In this document: piece after piece, positions 1 to 11,021 of the stretch
Layout of the letters: every line of letters begins with the position of its first letter
Numbering within the stretch: position 1 is the first letter of the stretch
DNA from: Diplonema papillatum
Taxonomy: Eukaryota; Euglenozoa; Diplonemea; Diplonemida; Diplonemidae
Length of the DNA stretch: 64,000 nucleotides
Assembly (NCBI GenBank): GCA_030068145.1
Contig: JAPJBO010000083.1
Location: 62,001-126,000 of the forward strand
Direction: 5' to 3'
Program-made: the position numbers and the translations under genes
The notes under the pieces: model-generated
Databases searched by the model: none
Told to the model about the DNA's origin: nothing
Seen by the model: only the letters and a program-made list of their open reading frames with translations

Positions 1-192
1 AGCCGGTTTCGACCCGTCAAAGGGTGTTCGGTCACTGGACCTCTGCTTCGCGTCCGCCTTTGCTACCATCTTGGTGAGGAGGTCTGAGATGCCAGGAAGC
101 GCTGTTGTGTAGCTGGGAAGCTTGTGGATGTCATTGAACGACTTCCTGTTCGGCACGGTCGTCACCGTCGTGACTTTATCAGACTCCGACAT
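1..192 (-). CDS. P/U-type (PHO80-like) cyclin, N-terminal end only
   Basis: An open frame of 64 codons begins at an ATG at 192 and runs off the left edge without a stop. After a Ser/Thr-rich start, the stretch ending TPFDGSKPA (residues 56-64) resembles the entry to the cyclin box of PHO80/PCL and plant CYCU proteins, where a Thr-Pro-Phe motif precedes 'P-x-I-x-I-x-x-Y-L'. Such cyclins bind and steer cyclin-dependent kinases, in phosphate signalling or the cell cycle. The cyclin box itself lies outside the window, so the call rests on this short lead-in plus the open frame. It could be another protein with a chance match. Start choice: first ATG of the frame, in a purine-rich context. Confidence 0.5.
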   Translation of the reverse strand, partial: MSESDKVTTVTTVPNRKSFNDIHKLPSYTTALPGISDLLTKMVAKADAKQRSSDRTPFDGSKPA

Positions 193-949
193 CCCCGCCG
201 CGTTGTTGTTGGGCGCCAGGTTGTTTCTGTCGCTGTGGGCCCTTTATCTTTGCTTTCTGCTTTTTCTCAGCTGTGTTTTTCACAAGATCTTTTGTGTCTA
301 CTTTGCTTGCGTTTTCAGGTCTTTCCGCCGCTCAGTCTGGTTATTTTCCTGCAATTGTGTACTGGTGGGGTCGTGTGTGGACCTTTGATGTCTCGCGCTG
401 TCCCCATTGAGATTCCTGAATCATGCCGAAGCGCCGCCGCCCAGAAGGGGTTGCGGCATCCGGCGTGACCAGGGCCAGGCTGTTCGGAGGGGTCACCACA
501 CCGTGCTAGTGGTGGTGGTTGTGTTTGCGATGGCGCGCGCTAGTTTAGCTGACTACGCTTGTCGAGGTAGCAGTACAAACTCGTTCAGCGAGCAAGACGT
601 GTCCCGAGTTCCAAGTGTGCTGTGAACTGTTCACTTCTGAGGTCAAGCCTATGACCTACGCTTCCAAAACGCAGGTGAAAACAATAGTGAAAAGAAACGT
701 GCTAAGAACTTGAGATTGAACGCAGCCACTATGGCAAAAGAGCGCACCTGGGTTCAAGTCAGGCTAGCTTCCCGCGCACCCAGGGTAGCGGTGGTTCACG
801 GTAGCGGCTTAATACAAATTGGATTGTGCATGCATTGCAGAATTAGTTGCCGCCACATTCGCTACGAAGACAAAGTGTTTTGTCAGAGGCAATTGCCTCA
901 ATGTCACCTAGTTCGCTGTTCAGGAGCAGTCGACATCACTCGGTTGTCA
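193..949. other. Intergenic region between two minus-strand genes
   Basis: About 750 bases that should hold the promoter of the cyclin gene and the 3' flank of the fusion gene. Short overlapping frames exist on the plus strand, but none shows a domain, codon bias or splice signals I trust. No RNA gene seen. Confidence 0.5.
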
Positions 950-1013
950 GAGCTTATTTAGGCACTACTGCTGGTGTTCCCGAGCTTATTTAGGCACTAC
1001 TGCTGGTGTTCCC
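950..1013. repeat. Exact 32-bp tandem duplication across a stop codon
   Basis: Two identical 32-bp copies (950-981 and 982-1013) sit head to tail. The second copy carries the last nine codons and the TAA stop (986-988) of the minus-strand fusion gene; the first lies just downstream in the 3' untranslated region. The perfect identity suggests a recent replication-slippage event that left the protein unchanged. Confidence 0.95.
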
Positions 1014-2977
1014 GTGGGTCGTATTTTCACGTACGTGTGAAACTCGCCGTTCTCCCCCATGCGGTCAATGTGGGAAGGGAGGGATGCCACAAACTCGCGG
1101 GTATAAGGTGTGCCCACAGTAACTTCCGGCACACTTGAAGCCGTCACAGTGATGGAAACCACTTTTTCAGATGTAAATAATTTGTCCAGCAGGGCCGAAT
1201 ACTCTTTCCCGAACACGGGGAACTCGCACGCGTGCAAAGAATTCTGTTCGCGCCAGGCCCTAATGTCGGCGAGATGCAGGTCTCCGAAGAGGCATTTCAA
1301 ATCGCCATCCTTCCGGCAGAGCGCGATTCCGCTCTCGACTGCTGCCAAATACTCTTCGATGCTATTATGCTGAGGCAGAGGGGCCAGAATCAGGTCCAAT
1401 CCCAAAGATTTAGCCTGGTTCATTACTTCGTGGTGGTGGATCCCTTGGTGTTGGATCATGCCCGAGTGCTCGAAAAACGTCGTGAGCAGAACCACGTTTC
1501 GATGCTTCGTGCCGTCGTTTTCCTTCCCCTGGTTCCACCGGCCTTCCTCGGATCCGTGCAGGTACGTCAGAAAAGAGTCCTTACCGCCGCTCCAAAAGAG
1601 GACATCGGTTCCACCCGTTTCCTGCTCGGTCGTTGTTCCCGCGTCATGCCGGGCTGCAATGGTGTCCTTGCGGTGCGAAAGGTACACCGGCGCCTTCACA
1701 GAATTCAAGCGATTTTCCGGGAGAACGTTGAAGTGGCCGTACGGGCAGTGCCTGCACCGGTGCCCGCAGCAATAGCCGCGTTTCCGGTGGGACAGTTCGG
1801 TGATGACTGTGTACCCAGTATCGGGGTCTTTGTAGGTCCACTTATTTGCGGCGCAGGCGCTCATATGCGCATCCTCGATGTCTTTCAGCTTCTGTGTCGC
1901 TACCGCATTGTCTGGTCCTGCAGAGGGCGATGGTGGTCGGAATCGTTCAACAGGAAAGTCCTTCGGCCGGATCTCGTCGATCCCGTGCAGTACTGACACG
2001 AGCCATTCCAGCGCGTCGACCAATCGTGGTCCCGGCCGGTTGAACATAGCATCACCGTCAACGATGTGCACATTGCCATTTTTCACCGCGCGCAAATCAC
2101 GAAACCAACTCTTACCCCACAGCATATCTGCCTCCTTCTTTGTCTGATCAATTTTCAACCCACAGCAGCAGATAATAATATGATCCGGATTGCAGTCAAC
2201 GACACTCTGACTCGGGACCGCGAAGCTTTTACCTGCTCCGACTTTTTTGCCGCTGGCTCGTGTCTCCGGATTGTCCCAGCCCCAAAGCTCAAGTGGGTCC
2301 TTTTCCCCGTTGGCCACAGAACGGACGTCTGCGTCCGACGGAAGTTCGACGGGGTTGAGGGGGTGCTGCCCGCCTGCCATGCTGATCAACTGAGGTGTCC
2401 AGTGGCCTCCCACGTAAATGGGATCGGACCACTCGATGAACGCGACGGTTGGCCGCTTGTAGTTCGGCTGGCTCATCATCGCACTGCAGGCACGCGCCAC
2501 AGCGTTTCGAACCCGGGCTTCAAACTTTGCGCGGGCTTCGACCGACTCGGGGTGCAAGCCGACAGCGTGACCGACCAGCTCTAAGTCGTCTAATACATCG
2601 CGCAGATTTTGCGGGTCAAGGGAGACCACTTTGGGAGGCGGGAAAATCGATTTCGCGACGCGGTGGACCGTGTCCAGATCGATGGCGCACACCGCGCAGA
2701 TGTCCTGCGTGAGAATGACGTCGGGGCGCAGCTGCTCGAGGAGGACTTCGTCCAACGTGTACAGACTCTTGCCTTCCTTCAAAAACTGGCTGACTTGCTT
2801 GTCGATCTCCTTCGCGCTGGTCCACTCCTTGTTGGTGACCTGCCCGGTCAGGACAGGGCGATCCGTGATCGAGGCAGGATAGTTGTCCTCGTGGCTCCGT
2901 CCCACCAGCAGTCCTTCCCCCCCAATCACGCAGAGGACCTCTGTCGCCGAAGGCAGCACAGATACGACCCGTTTCAT
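986..2977 (-). CDS. Three-domain fusion: BtuF-like, DUF5522, diphthamide-synthetase-like ATP-pyrophosphatase
   Basis: Single uninterrupted 663-aa frame. Residues 1-335 match the periplasmic-binding BtuF/FecB type fold (start RVVSVLPSATE; GNVHIVDGDAMFNRPGPR near 301-318), used in bacteria to bind cobalamin or siderophores; there is no signal peptide, so it is probably intracellular here. Residues 375-420 hold a Cys-rich DUF5522-type motif, CCGHRCRHCPYGH (403-415). Residues 458-655 form an N-type ATP-pyrophosphatase with the PP-loop SGGKDS (463-468) and the family signature GENGEFHTYV (641-650) of the diphthine-ammonia ligase group. Diphthine-ammonia ligase amidates EF2 diphthine, but this paralogous group with a BtuF partner has no role that I know of; corrinoid-related metabolism is only a guess from the BtuF part. 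ATG at 2977 is the first in frame and starts exactly at the domain. Confidence 0.85.
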   Translation of the reverse strand: MKRVVSVLPSATEVLCVIGGEGLLVGRSHEDNYPASITDRPVLTGQVTNKEWTSAKEIDKQVSQFLKEGKSLYTLDEVLLEQLRPDVILTQDICAVCAIDLDTVHRVAKSIFPPPKVVSLDPQNLRDVLDDLELVGHAVGLHPESVEARAKFEARVRNAVARACSAMMSQPNYKRPTVAFIEWSDPIYVGGHWTPQLISMAGGQHPLNPVELPSDADVRSVANGEKDPLELWGWDNPETRASGKKVGAGKSFAVPSQSVVDCNPDHIIICCCGLKIDQTKKEADMLWGKSWFRDLRAVKNGNVHIVDGDAMFNRPGPRLVDALEWLVSVLHGIDEIRPKDFPVERFRPPSPSAGPDNAVATQKLKDIEDAHMSACAANKWTYKDPDTGYTVITELSHRKRGYCCGHRCRHCPYGHFNVLPENRLNSVKAPVYLSHRKDTIAARHDAGTTTEQETGGTDVLFWSGGKDSFLTYLHGSEEGRWNQGKENDGTKHRNVVLLTTFFEHSGMIQHQGIHHHEVMNQAKSLGLDLILAPLPQHNSIEEYLAAVESGIALCRKDGDLKCLFGDLHLADIRAWREQNSLHACEFPVFGKEYSALLDKLFTSEKVVSITVTASSVPEVTVGTPYTREFVASLPSHIDRMGENGEFHTYVKIRPTGTPAVVPK

Positions 2978-3979
2978 GCTGCCGCTGTGCCCCAGTTGCT
3001 ATATTCCTCTGCTCTCCTTACGTTGCCGGCATGTTGGTCTGCCCTGGACCAGCACAATGCTGGTATTTTCTCCCGCCTCTCAGTGAGTGTCGAGTTTCTT
3101 TTTGTTTTGTCAGAACAGTCAGACCAGGTCTATGTATAAGGTTTTCCACTGTGCGAAAGTCCAGATGGCAAACTTAAGGCGCGTTAATCGTATATGAAAC
3201 TTTCATATTCGATGGGGTCCTCGTGGTCATCGCCTTCCTCGTCCTCAATTTATTAGATGCTGTTGATCGGTACGACAAAGTAATCCTATTGCTATTCCTA
3301 CACATGAGTCCTCAGTGAGCGGAAGCTGGTTCGAAGTCACAAAAGCACATGCTATCGGGCGTGGACCTGGATCAGCAGCCAGGTCGTCTCAAGCTACCCT
3401 ATGAGTTACCAGGGTTGGCTCTGTGAGTCACATGCAGTTTGTTCGAAGAAAGCCGAGTTTGTCACTGACCTTCTTTTCAAATTCCATTTTGGATCGATCC
3501 CAGGAACAACCAGCTGAATTGGCTTTCCTCCGTGTACCACGGTCTTGCACTTAATCATTCTGAGTGAAACAAATCGAAACGGGACACTGAGTCATGCAGT
3601 TTGTTCGAAGAAAGCCGAGTCAAGAAGACAAACTGGAACAAATGGAGGACTGCCTCAGGTTGTGGTCCGATGAAAACTCCGGATGCTCTGCACATGATTC
3701 GCAGTAAGTACGACGAACTCCCTGGTGAGAGCAAACAGAAAAGACCCTCCTTCTGGCTTGTGTGTCGCCACTGCGAGCATTTCTGTATCATTAAGTGGGC
3801 CATGATCTTCAAAAAGAGCCGCCGTCTCTTGTCTATAGTCTATTGGACAACTTTGAGAAATCAAGCAATGTCATGTCACACCAGAGAAACTCGCTACAAC
3901 AAGTGGCGCACTCTGCAGGGTGAGGCGCCACGTCGAGCTGCTGTCAGGCTTACAAAACTTCCGCCTGCGAGGTGTCGTC
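2978..3979. other. Intergenic region with a 26-bp direct repeat
   Basis: Lies between two minus-strand genes. Contains a direct repeat of about 26 bases at 3431-3456 and 3595-3620 (atgcagtttgttcgaagaaa and following bases), 164 bp apart. Short frames on both strands (for example 3655-3864 minus) have no recognisable product. Confidence 0.5.
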
Positions 3980-5188
3980 TCAGCAAGTCGAGAACGGAAC
4001 ATATGTAGGAGCGCCATCGACAGGAAACTCTCTCGTATAGCGCTGCAACAGCTGCAGCAAGGTCTGTCCTGTGCCGGTGATGGGCTCTATGAAAGCTGTC
4101 ATGTCTTCCTTGGTCCAACGCTTAGTCTTTGCAAACATTGCATCAAAACGGTCTCCGGGCTCCAGAGGCAGTGATTTGCTTGGAAAATAACTAATGGTCT
4201 TGCCTCCGTCCAGCACGAGCGCAATGCCCAGCAGCATCGCAGGCTCGGGTGTCGCAAAAGCGGGGCACATCGACGCCCACTCCTCGTAAAACAGCTTCAC
4301 TGGCCAACTCTCGTTGACAGAGAACAGCTGCTCCGCACGGGATACAGCTACTTTGTGAGGACACACACGGAGGCGGGTATCCGCCACACTGGCCTGGCCA
4401 TTCGATTTGCTTCCCTCGCCACCAGCAGAATCCGTCTGTATCTCTGTGCAGTACGCCTTTATACAACACGCAATAGCCACAGGGTCGTGATACGGCTCCA
4501 AGACCACCGCAGCTTCTTCGCTCGTGAAACTCCGAAGATCCATGGCGGAGTCCCCTAACCGAATGAGCGACTCAAGGGCGGATTCGACATCAGCTTTCGG
4601 TGACAAACGCCAGGTTCCATCAACCAAGGCAGCCGGGCTCTTGCTAAGAGCTTGTAGCACTTCTTTTTTGGACGCGCGGATCTGAGGGATAATCTGGTCT
4701 GTCGTGTAAAGAGCGGTGCCTTGCGAAGGGGGCTTTTTTGCTTTCTTTGCCGCTGGCTCCAACAGGTCCACAGCTTCGATTTGATCCGGCTGCGGGGCAC
4801 TGCTGGGTGCGTGCGAGGGGTGAGAACTTCGCTGCAAAATAGTGTCTAGCTTCTTGTCCACTTTTGCAGGGACTGCCCGTAGCAGCTGTGTGTGATCGAA
4901 CATGCCCTCGACAACCTTGTCAGCCCCGTCCTGCCTCCGGCACAAAAGGCACGTGTTTGTCGTCTCGAGAACGACCACGTCAAAGGTCCTGTCTGTCGTG
5001 CATAGAACTACGCTTTCGCCCGCTCTCTCGTCATCTAAACTACCTTTCACTACAACTTCCCGCCCCTTCAACGACTCGAGCAGTGCCATCGCGTCCGTGT
5101 CCCCGTGAACCATCTTGTACCGACCCAGTTTGGCAGAGGGAGCAAATACAATGTCGCATTCGACATCTTGAATCTTTTTCGGTTTCAT
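3980..5188 (-). CDS. DSCC1: Sister chromatid cohesion protein Dcc1 (Ctf18-RFC subunit)
   Basis: 402-aa intronless frame matching the Dcc1 family, close to the ~390-400 aa usual for it. Dcc1 joins Ctf8 and Ctf18 in an alternative clamp loader that acts on PCNA at replication forks and supports sister chromatid cohesion. Visible family features: the N-terminal half with a run of short beta-type segments, a Lys/Pro linker around residues 130-160, the FTSEEAAVVLEP and 'YHDP' region typical of the middle, and a C-terminal winged-helix part containing the 'DGTWRL' and 'KLFYEEWASMCP' blocks. The frame is open for 23 more codons upstream (to 5257), but that DNA resembles a dispersed repeat found again at 56.6 kb, so the inner ATG at 5188 is the better start. 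Nuclear role inferred from the family. Confidence 0.88.
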   Translation of the reverse strand: MKPKKIQDVECDIVFAPSAKLGRYKMVHGDTDAMALLESLKGREVVVKGSLDDERAGESVVLCTTDRTFDVVVLETTNTCLLCRRQDGADKVVEGMFDHTQLLRAVPAKVDKKLDTILQRSSHPSHAPSSAPQPDQIEAVDLLEPAAKKAKKPPSQGTALYTTDQIIPQIRASKKEVLQALSKSPAALVDGTWRLSPKADVESALESLIRLGDSAMDLRSFTSEEAAVVLEPYHDPVAIACCIKAYCTEIQTDSAGGEGSKSNGQASVADTRLRVCPHKVAVSRAEQLFSVNESWPVKLFYEEWASMCPAFATPEPAMLLGIALVLDGGKTISYFPSKSLPLEPGDRFDAMFAKTKRWTKEDMTAFIEPITGTGQTLLQLLQRYTREFPVDGAPTYVPFSTC

Positions 5189-5205
5189 TTTTTTCCTAAG
5201 TGGCA

Positions 5206-5372
5206 GCAGCTGGATCTGGCAGGTTAGCAGCGACACCTTCTGCTGCACGGGAGCCAAGCTTCACGTGTTCGGCGGTACTGCAGATCCAGCCGCGGGCTGG
5301 CTACCAATTTCCCAAACTAGCATTATGGCAAGGCGCACCCTGGGGCTTGGCGCTTGCGCTGAACACAAGCTC
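5206..5372. repeat. Dispersed repeat copy at the Dcc1 5' end
   Basis: Shares ordered blocks with 56626-56800: 'atctggcaggt(t/c)agcagc', an 'agcc(a/g)agcttca' block, 'gttcgg(c/t)g(g/t)tactgcaga', and 'ggggcttg(g)cg(c/t)t(t/g)' followed by 'aacac'. Similarity is patchy, so this is either an old repeat or a shared regulatory sequence. Confidence 0.55.
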
Positions 5373-5606
5373 GTAGAGACGATCAGCCACAGGCTGAGCG
5401 GACGGGGTTGTAGCACTGTGCTGCCTTCGACTCAAGCTGTGCAAGCTGTGGTTGACTGTAAATTTCCTGAACCCGGAGCGATCTTTTTCTTCTTCCTCAC
5501 GTGGCTGAGCAGGTCGTCTCTTACTGAACGACAATGTCTGCGACGGAGCACTTTTTCGGAAGCACGATTCGCTTTCTCCTACACCCACCTGGTCCTGACG
5601 AAAATA

Positions 5607-5698
5607 TCGGGGAGTATCGGGGAGTTTCGGGGAGTTTCGGGGAATTTCGGGGAGTTTCGGGGAGTTTCGGGGAAATTCGGGGAGTTTCGGGGTATTTC
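5607..5698. repeat. Minisatellite, unit near 'cggggagttt'
   Basis: About nine copies of a 10-bp G-rich unit with single-base variants. A shorter array of the same unit in the same orientation occurs at 7427-7470, and both begin with 'gagtatcggggagtttcggg'. The two arrays could mark the ends of a 1.85-kb segment, but they are direct, not inverted. Confidence 0.85.
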
Positions 5699-6037
5699 CT
5701 TTGTGGCGACCACTTTCCCTGCAGCCGGCCTTGGCGAAGGCGGGGAGGGGGCTACGCTATTATGGCCCTACCTTGCGCAGAGCGGTCCCGTGTTTGGCTA
5801 TGCCCCGAAGACGAAGATAGAGGCTGAGAAGGAAGGACAGACTGGGAGGTACAGGTTGGCACGGTTTGACACAGGTAGCGACAGGATCCGCTGCGGCAAG
5901 GAGAGCAGGAACTGTTCCACCAGAGGTCGTGCGGGTACAGAGACAATGCTCGTGCTCGAGTCGCAGCTGGGGACGAACAGGCACGCCTTCAATGATGAGG
6001 TCTGGGGGATGGACGTATTTTCCACGTATGGGCGGAC

Positions 6038-6533
6038 GTGCTGGTGGGACGCCTTCGAAGACGGCACCTCCGGCAAGAAGGGGCAGAAGAGGGTAAATTT
6101 AGTGGGCGGCGGAGACCCAGTGCATGTGCCCAGGCCACCACCAAGGACGAGAGAGTGTGCACGAGACATCACAAAGCGAAATGCGAAGAGTGCAAGCATC
6201 GGCAAGCGTCGGTAGCGCGCTGCTGCCGAGGCACACCACGCGACAGGGGACGGCCTCGCCGTGAAGTATTGCGAGAAGCACAGGATGACGCAGTGCGGGA
6301 CGTGCAAGACGATCGCGGAATGCTGCACACCGCGGATGCCTGCCTGCAGCACGATATGCCGATGTGCGGAGTCGGCGGCAAAGAGACGGGCGCTTCGCCC
6401 CTGGGGACGCCCGAAGCGACACCGAAGTCGAGACGCAGGCTGCGACCATCGGCCCAAAGCGCCACAAGGGAAGCGGCGGATGCCGGCGCCAACACCGCCA
6501 TCGAGAACGCCGAAGACAAGGCGACGACACTAG
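6038..6533 (+). pseudogene. Cys/His-motif coding remnant
   Basis: Two copies of a motif with spacing C-x2-H-x4-C-x2-C-K-x(n)-C-C can be read: CTRHHKAKCEECK...CC from 6158 and CEKHRMTQCGTCK...CC from about 6267. They lie in different frames, so either an intron or a frameshift separates them. The spacing suggests a small zinc-binding unit, tandemly repeated. The rest is Arg-rich and has no known domain. I infer a decayed or spliced repeat-protein gene between the two 'cggggagttt' arrays. Confidence 0.3.
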
Positions 6534-6622
6534 GACGGCCGCTGCAACGAAGCGGCGGCGTAAGGACTCGCCATCATCGAAGACAGAGACGTGCACTCCG
6601 CGGCGGGCAGAGGTCAAGATAA

Positions 6623-8680
6623 GGTACCAGTGACGAAGAGAGGTAGCACGAAGAGGTAGTCACGAAAGAGAGCAGATGCAGATTATCGCCACAGGCTCTT
6701 TGCATGCTAACCCTAACCACCAGGACCAGGGGCAGCTACGGTCGACGCAATTCGAGCGAGGAGTAAGGTTGATAACCAAAATGAGAGGCACGATGGCCAT
6801 CCGAAAGCAGGGTTGCAGGATGATGCTTGGCCAAGGATACGGTTGCTAAGGCGACTGGGACAGAGAGATAACGCAAGATAGAGAGTCCTCCTTAAAACCA
6901 AAACCAAGAGGGGATTGGAGAGTTTGACAAAAGAATGGCACACTCGTGGTACCGAAGGTTGCAACCGCAAACAGAAGAGTCAGATGATGGTTGAACCTGC
7001 GCACATGCACACGACGCGTCCTGTTCAGACTCCTCCCTATGTCCAAGGACTCAAAGGCAGGTCCTGCAGGTTTTCCAGCAACTGCTGGTTCGCCTTGAGG
7101 CCCTCCGAATCCGCAGGCTGAAGGGTGTGCCTCAACAACTGCCCAGGAGTCCAAGCTACAGTTGGTAGATGCATCCGGTTAGTAGAGGAAGAGGATCGGA
7201 GGAGGAGGAACACGGACGGCTCAAGAGAGCCGCGTCCGAAGCACACTAGCACACCTACCTGCACACCTCACCCACTTGCTCGCACCCGTCTACCCAACTA
7301 CCCACCTGTTCACCCATCCACCGACCTGCCCACCACCATCCACCCATCTGTCCACTCAACTACCAACCTGTACACCTGCCCACCCACCGGCAGCCCCACT
7401 TTTTCCCACAAAAATCGGGCTGAGTATCGGGGAGTTTCGGGGAAGTGTCGGGGAGTTTCGGGGAACTTACCAGGAGCCCGGACCAGGTGGTACACGCTTG
7501 TTTGCAAACGAATTTAAACTCCTTCTGACTGATTTGCAAGTCTGGTCTAGGTACGGACGCACGTTTTGGCCCCTTGTGTGGGAAAGCAATGAAAACGAAG
7601 GGGTACAGGATTTCTGTTTCTTTTTTGGCTCAGCAAAAAGAGAGAGTGATCTCGTTCCTGATCCTGCGGCGCCCACGTAGCACCGCTGTCTCTACTGTGA
7701 TGATGAGATTGGGAGGCACGTCAGCCCGTGTTGTAAGCCTAGAGGCCGACGCGACTTAGCTGCTTTGCGCTGGTTTGAGCATTTTTGCCAACTGCTTAGA
7801 GTGGAGACAAGGCAGACCTGGATAGCCTCCCCACGATTTGTGCCCAAACAAAACAGAGTCTGTCTGCGGGGAAAGGAATCATTGTCCCGATACAGAGGGT
7901 GCAATCAGTTTCTGACAGACATCCGATTGCTTGGTTGCTTCTGGACACGCTGTAACCCTGTATGTCACACAAGTGGTCCTGCGTCAGATTGTATCACGCG
8001 CCCAAATGTCAACTTCCGGACTGGCGATTAACTCCTGGACCAGTTAATGCTGGCACCGGATGGACGCGGCACCTATTTTTTCACAGGCTCTCCCAAAAGC
8101 TTCGCCACTGTTGTTTGGTAAACGCCAAGTTGCTTTCCATCGAAGGCCTTCAGTATAAGCTTCCTGTAGTGGGTGAGTGGTGGTGCAAGACGCGCGTGAG
8201 GAGTTCGAATCTTGGAACGTATTGAAAGTCTTTTCCGGAGCTCTGTTGTGTGGTCGATGATGTACGTCGTTCTTCTTTTTCTATTCTGCCTGGTAGGGGG
8301 GTTTCCAGGTCCAGTTTTGGACCGGAGCGTTATCTTTTCGATGGGCTGGTCCAGGTTCTGTCAGAAGAATGCCTTTAAAAACTGAGGGACGACCATGCAC
8401 GTTGGCAGACAACATAACAGAAAGGGTGGGGTCTTGTTGTGTAGAGGTAGACCCACATGATCTACCTCGCACGTCCGTTCAACACGTGTTCGGTAGCTAC
8501 GGCACTTGGAATCCCTTCGGTGCTTAGAGTTAGAGTATGCGTTTTTGTCAGGCAGCTTCGTCGAGCGTTTTCCTTCCAAGCTGGCGATGGCGTGTTTGTT
8601 CGTATGTGCCGGGGAAAGTGAGCTGTCAGCGTTTCTCTTTCGAGTTTACAATTAATTGGTATTATGGTGCGTCTGACAGG
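6623..8680. other. Gene-poor stretch with low-complexity C/A-rich block
   Basis: Holds a C- and A-rich block at about 7245-7400 built from 'cccacc/cacctg' variants, the second 'cggggagttt' array (7427-7470), and a short 'ctaaccctaacc' run at 6709-6720. No reading frame here shows family features. Confidence 0.5.
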
Positions 8681-8796
8681 TCTGCGCTGCCAGTAACTAG
8701 ACTGTTTCTTGTAGTAAGCGGTCGGTTTTTTGAAGTCTCCGTTTGATGAGTAACTGCCAGTAACAGCCAGTAACCGTCAGGTAGACTGCCATGGTA
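8681..8796. repeat. Duplicated 'gccagtaact' block, copy 1
   Basis: A block starting 'tctgcgctgccagtaact', with 'cagtaactgccagtaacagc' and ending 'aggtagactgccatggtaca', recurs at 11022-11077. In copy 1 the two halves are split by about 45 bases. Inside is a 10-bp tandem unit (gccagtaac + variable base). Confidence 0.8.
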
Positions 8797-11021
8797 CACT
8801 GGGACTTCCGAAAAAAAAAAACATTTTGTGTACTTAGCATCTTTTTTGGCCCAGAACCCGAAACTTTTGCCCACGCTCAAACACCACCACATGATACTTT
8901 CAAGTTTTTCTGAAGGTGTCAAACCCATTTTCTGGACATTTTTGCGTATATTTCTGACTCAAATGGCAAACCTTTCCCGTAACAGGTGAACTACGAATCG
9001 CCCCCTTCCCCCGCACGCGCTACTACGGGGGTTCAAAGGTTCTAATACCCGACATCTCCACGGTGTCAGATGTTGACTGTCTCCGGAGCGTCGTTCATCG
9101 GGTTGCCGCCGGGTGTTACTACGAGCCTGTGCAGTACTGCCCACCCGATGAGGAGGAGGTCGAAGCGTGATGAGAAATCTGGCACTTGGACCGTCTGGAT
9201 GTGCGGGAAGATGAAGAAGGTCCTCCAAATCGCTACCTATACAAACGTGCGGGACGAGCTCATTCGAGCAAAGATCTGCTGAAGGGCTGCAAAGAAGGAG
9301 AGTCGCCTTCGGTTCCACCGTTGCCGAATCTGATTGCCATGTTCGAGAAGCCCAGTGAACGAAAAGTGCGTCCTGTTGCTGCAGCAGTGTCGTGCCAGGG
9401 GGAAAATCAACAATGGAGTGCCTTCAGAAGAAAGACTTGCGGAGATTCCATTACCCGATGCCGCCTCCCGAGTTGTAATTCATTGAAAGACTGACATCGC
9501 CCCACTCTGTTTCACATTTCACGACAGTTTTGTGTTCAGTCATGCATTTCTTGTTTTGCTGGCAACGTAACTAACTCCTAGCCATTCTTCGCAGTACCGC
9601 AGATGTCCAGGGCGGTTTGGTTGTATTTGCCCTTGTTCCCCCCGTCGCTTGCTTTCTTCTGCGCGACTTGTTTGTTGACGAAGACGGCGCACACAAGTAG
9701 ACTGTTGGGGCAGCAAATTATGGAGACTCGTCCCATGATCTTTTCGCACCGCCGGACACCCAGCGCTCTATGCAGTACATTTTGAGCACTACTGAACTTC
9801 CATTTGATTCTCCTCGGTGCGGTTGTCTTCGGAGCCGTAGGCGCCGCTCCGGTGTGCGAATTAAACTCATGTTTAATGCGCTGTTCTACGAAACGCACCT
9901 CGGCTAAGTTCCTTGGCCGGACTGCTGACGCTACGGGATCCTCGGTTGTGCTCCTTAGCTGGATTGCTAGCTCGATGGGATGAGCTGGCCAGCGTGCTGC
10001 CGGCGTGTGGGCACGGGCGAATGTGGCCGCCACATGGTGGCTGCGGGCGGGCAGGGCCGGCGCGACCGCGAGCAGACAGGCTGCGTGCGCGACCACCGTT
10101 GCAGCTGGCCTGCGCTGCCGTAGGCCCGATCGCCATTCACGCGGTACCATGGGATTGTCCCAATGGCTCCTATACCCAATGGTCCTTTGCCAGCAGAGCA
10201 GAAGGCTGTGGCGTGAGGCGCGGACTGGAACGGTTTCTCCCTCCTTTTACGCTGGCCACACGCGCGGAAGCGCAGCTGGTGAAACAACGTCCTCCTTCAA
10301 CCAGCTTGCGAGCTCCTTTTCCACCACACCTTGCTCAAGGATACGCCTCCGCCCGCCGCGAGTCCCAGCGTCTTTTAAATGCTGTGGGAGCTTTTCCTGA
10401 AGCTGCTGGGAAGATACACCTTGGCAGTGCTACCGCTTGCTGCTTCGTCTTGGGTACCTTTTTAAACCTTCCTTGTTCCATTGTGCAGCAAGAATTGCGG
10501 AATCGCCACGGTCATCTTTCTAGCAACTCGGTGTCCTTTTCAGCATCAAATAGGGCTGAAACAAGCCGGCTGAACGCGCTACGAACGTGGCCGACATCCA
10601 GCTTGTCGGATGATCCAACGCCCAACTTCACAAAGCAGTAAAGATCCACGAAAAGCGGGTACATGACGGTCTGGAAGGTCGCCCCGAGGAGGCGGAACTT
10701 CCCAAGCCATTGCAACTCTGAAAAAGGTTGTCGAGAAGCTCGTCAAGATGGTGACGAAGACTGGTGGATGAGGATGAGTGCAAGACAGATGGTACGTTCA
10801 GCGAAATGTGTGCCTGTTTTTCGAGTAGCGCTTTTTCAGAGCCTTTTGCGCGGGCAGGCGCTACAACGTGAGAAAAAACCCGAGAGTATATGTTGCCCCT
10901 CCTCCCTTCCAAACTCAGAAACCCCGAAACCTGGAGAAACATTGAACAAAAATGAAAAGAAATCTCGGTGGAGGTCAAATTTTGCTAAGTACACCCAGCG
11001 TTTAAATCACGTACACCCCTG
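8797..11021. other. Intergenic, no supportable gene
   Basis: Several frames of 100-240 codons overlap on both strands (for example 9913-10641 plus, 9578-10150 minus), as expected in GC-rich DNA, and none has a recognisable domain. The 9186-9494 plus frame is acidic then basic and could be an old exon, but splice borders are unclear. Confidence 0.4.

Noticed and set aside
5189-5257. N-terminal extension of Dcc1
   Set aside because: This DNA belongs to a repeat also present at 56.6 kb, and the family length fits the inner ATG better.
5607-7470. A transposon bounded by the two 'cggggagttt' arrays
   Set aside because: The arrays are in direct orientation, no inverted ends or target duplication were found, and the interior shows no transposase; left as two minisatellites.
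8160-8230. A tRNA gene suggested by 'gagttcgaatcttgg'
   Set aside because: No matching acceptor stem, D-arm or A-box could be drawn around the T-loop-like sequence.
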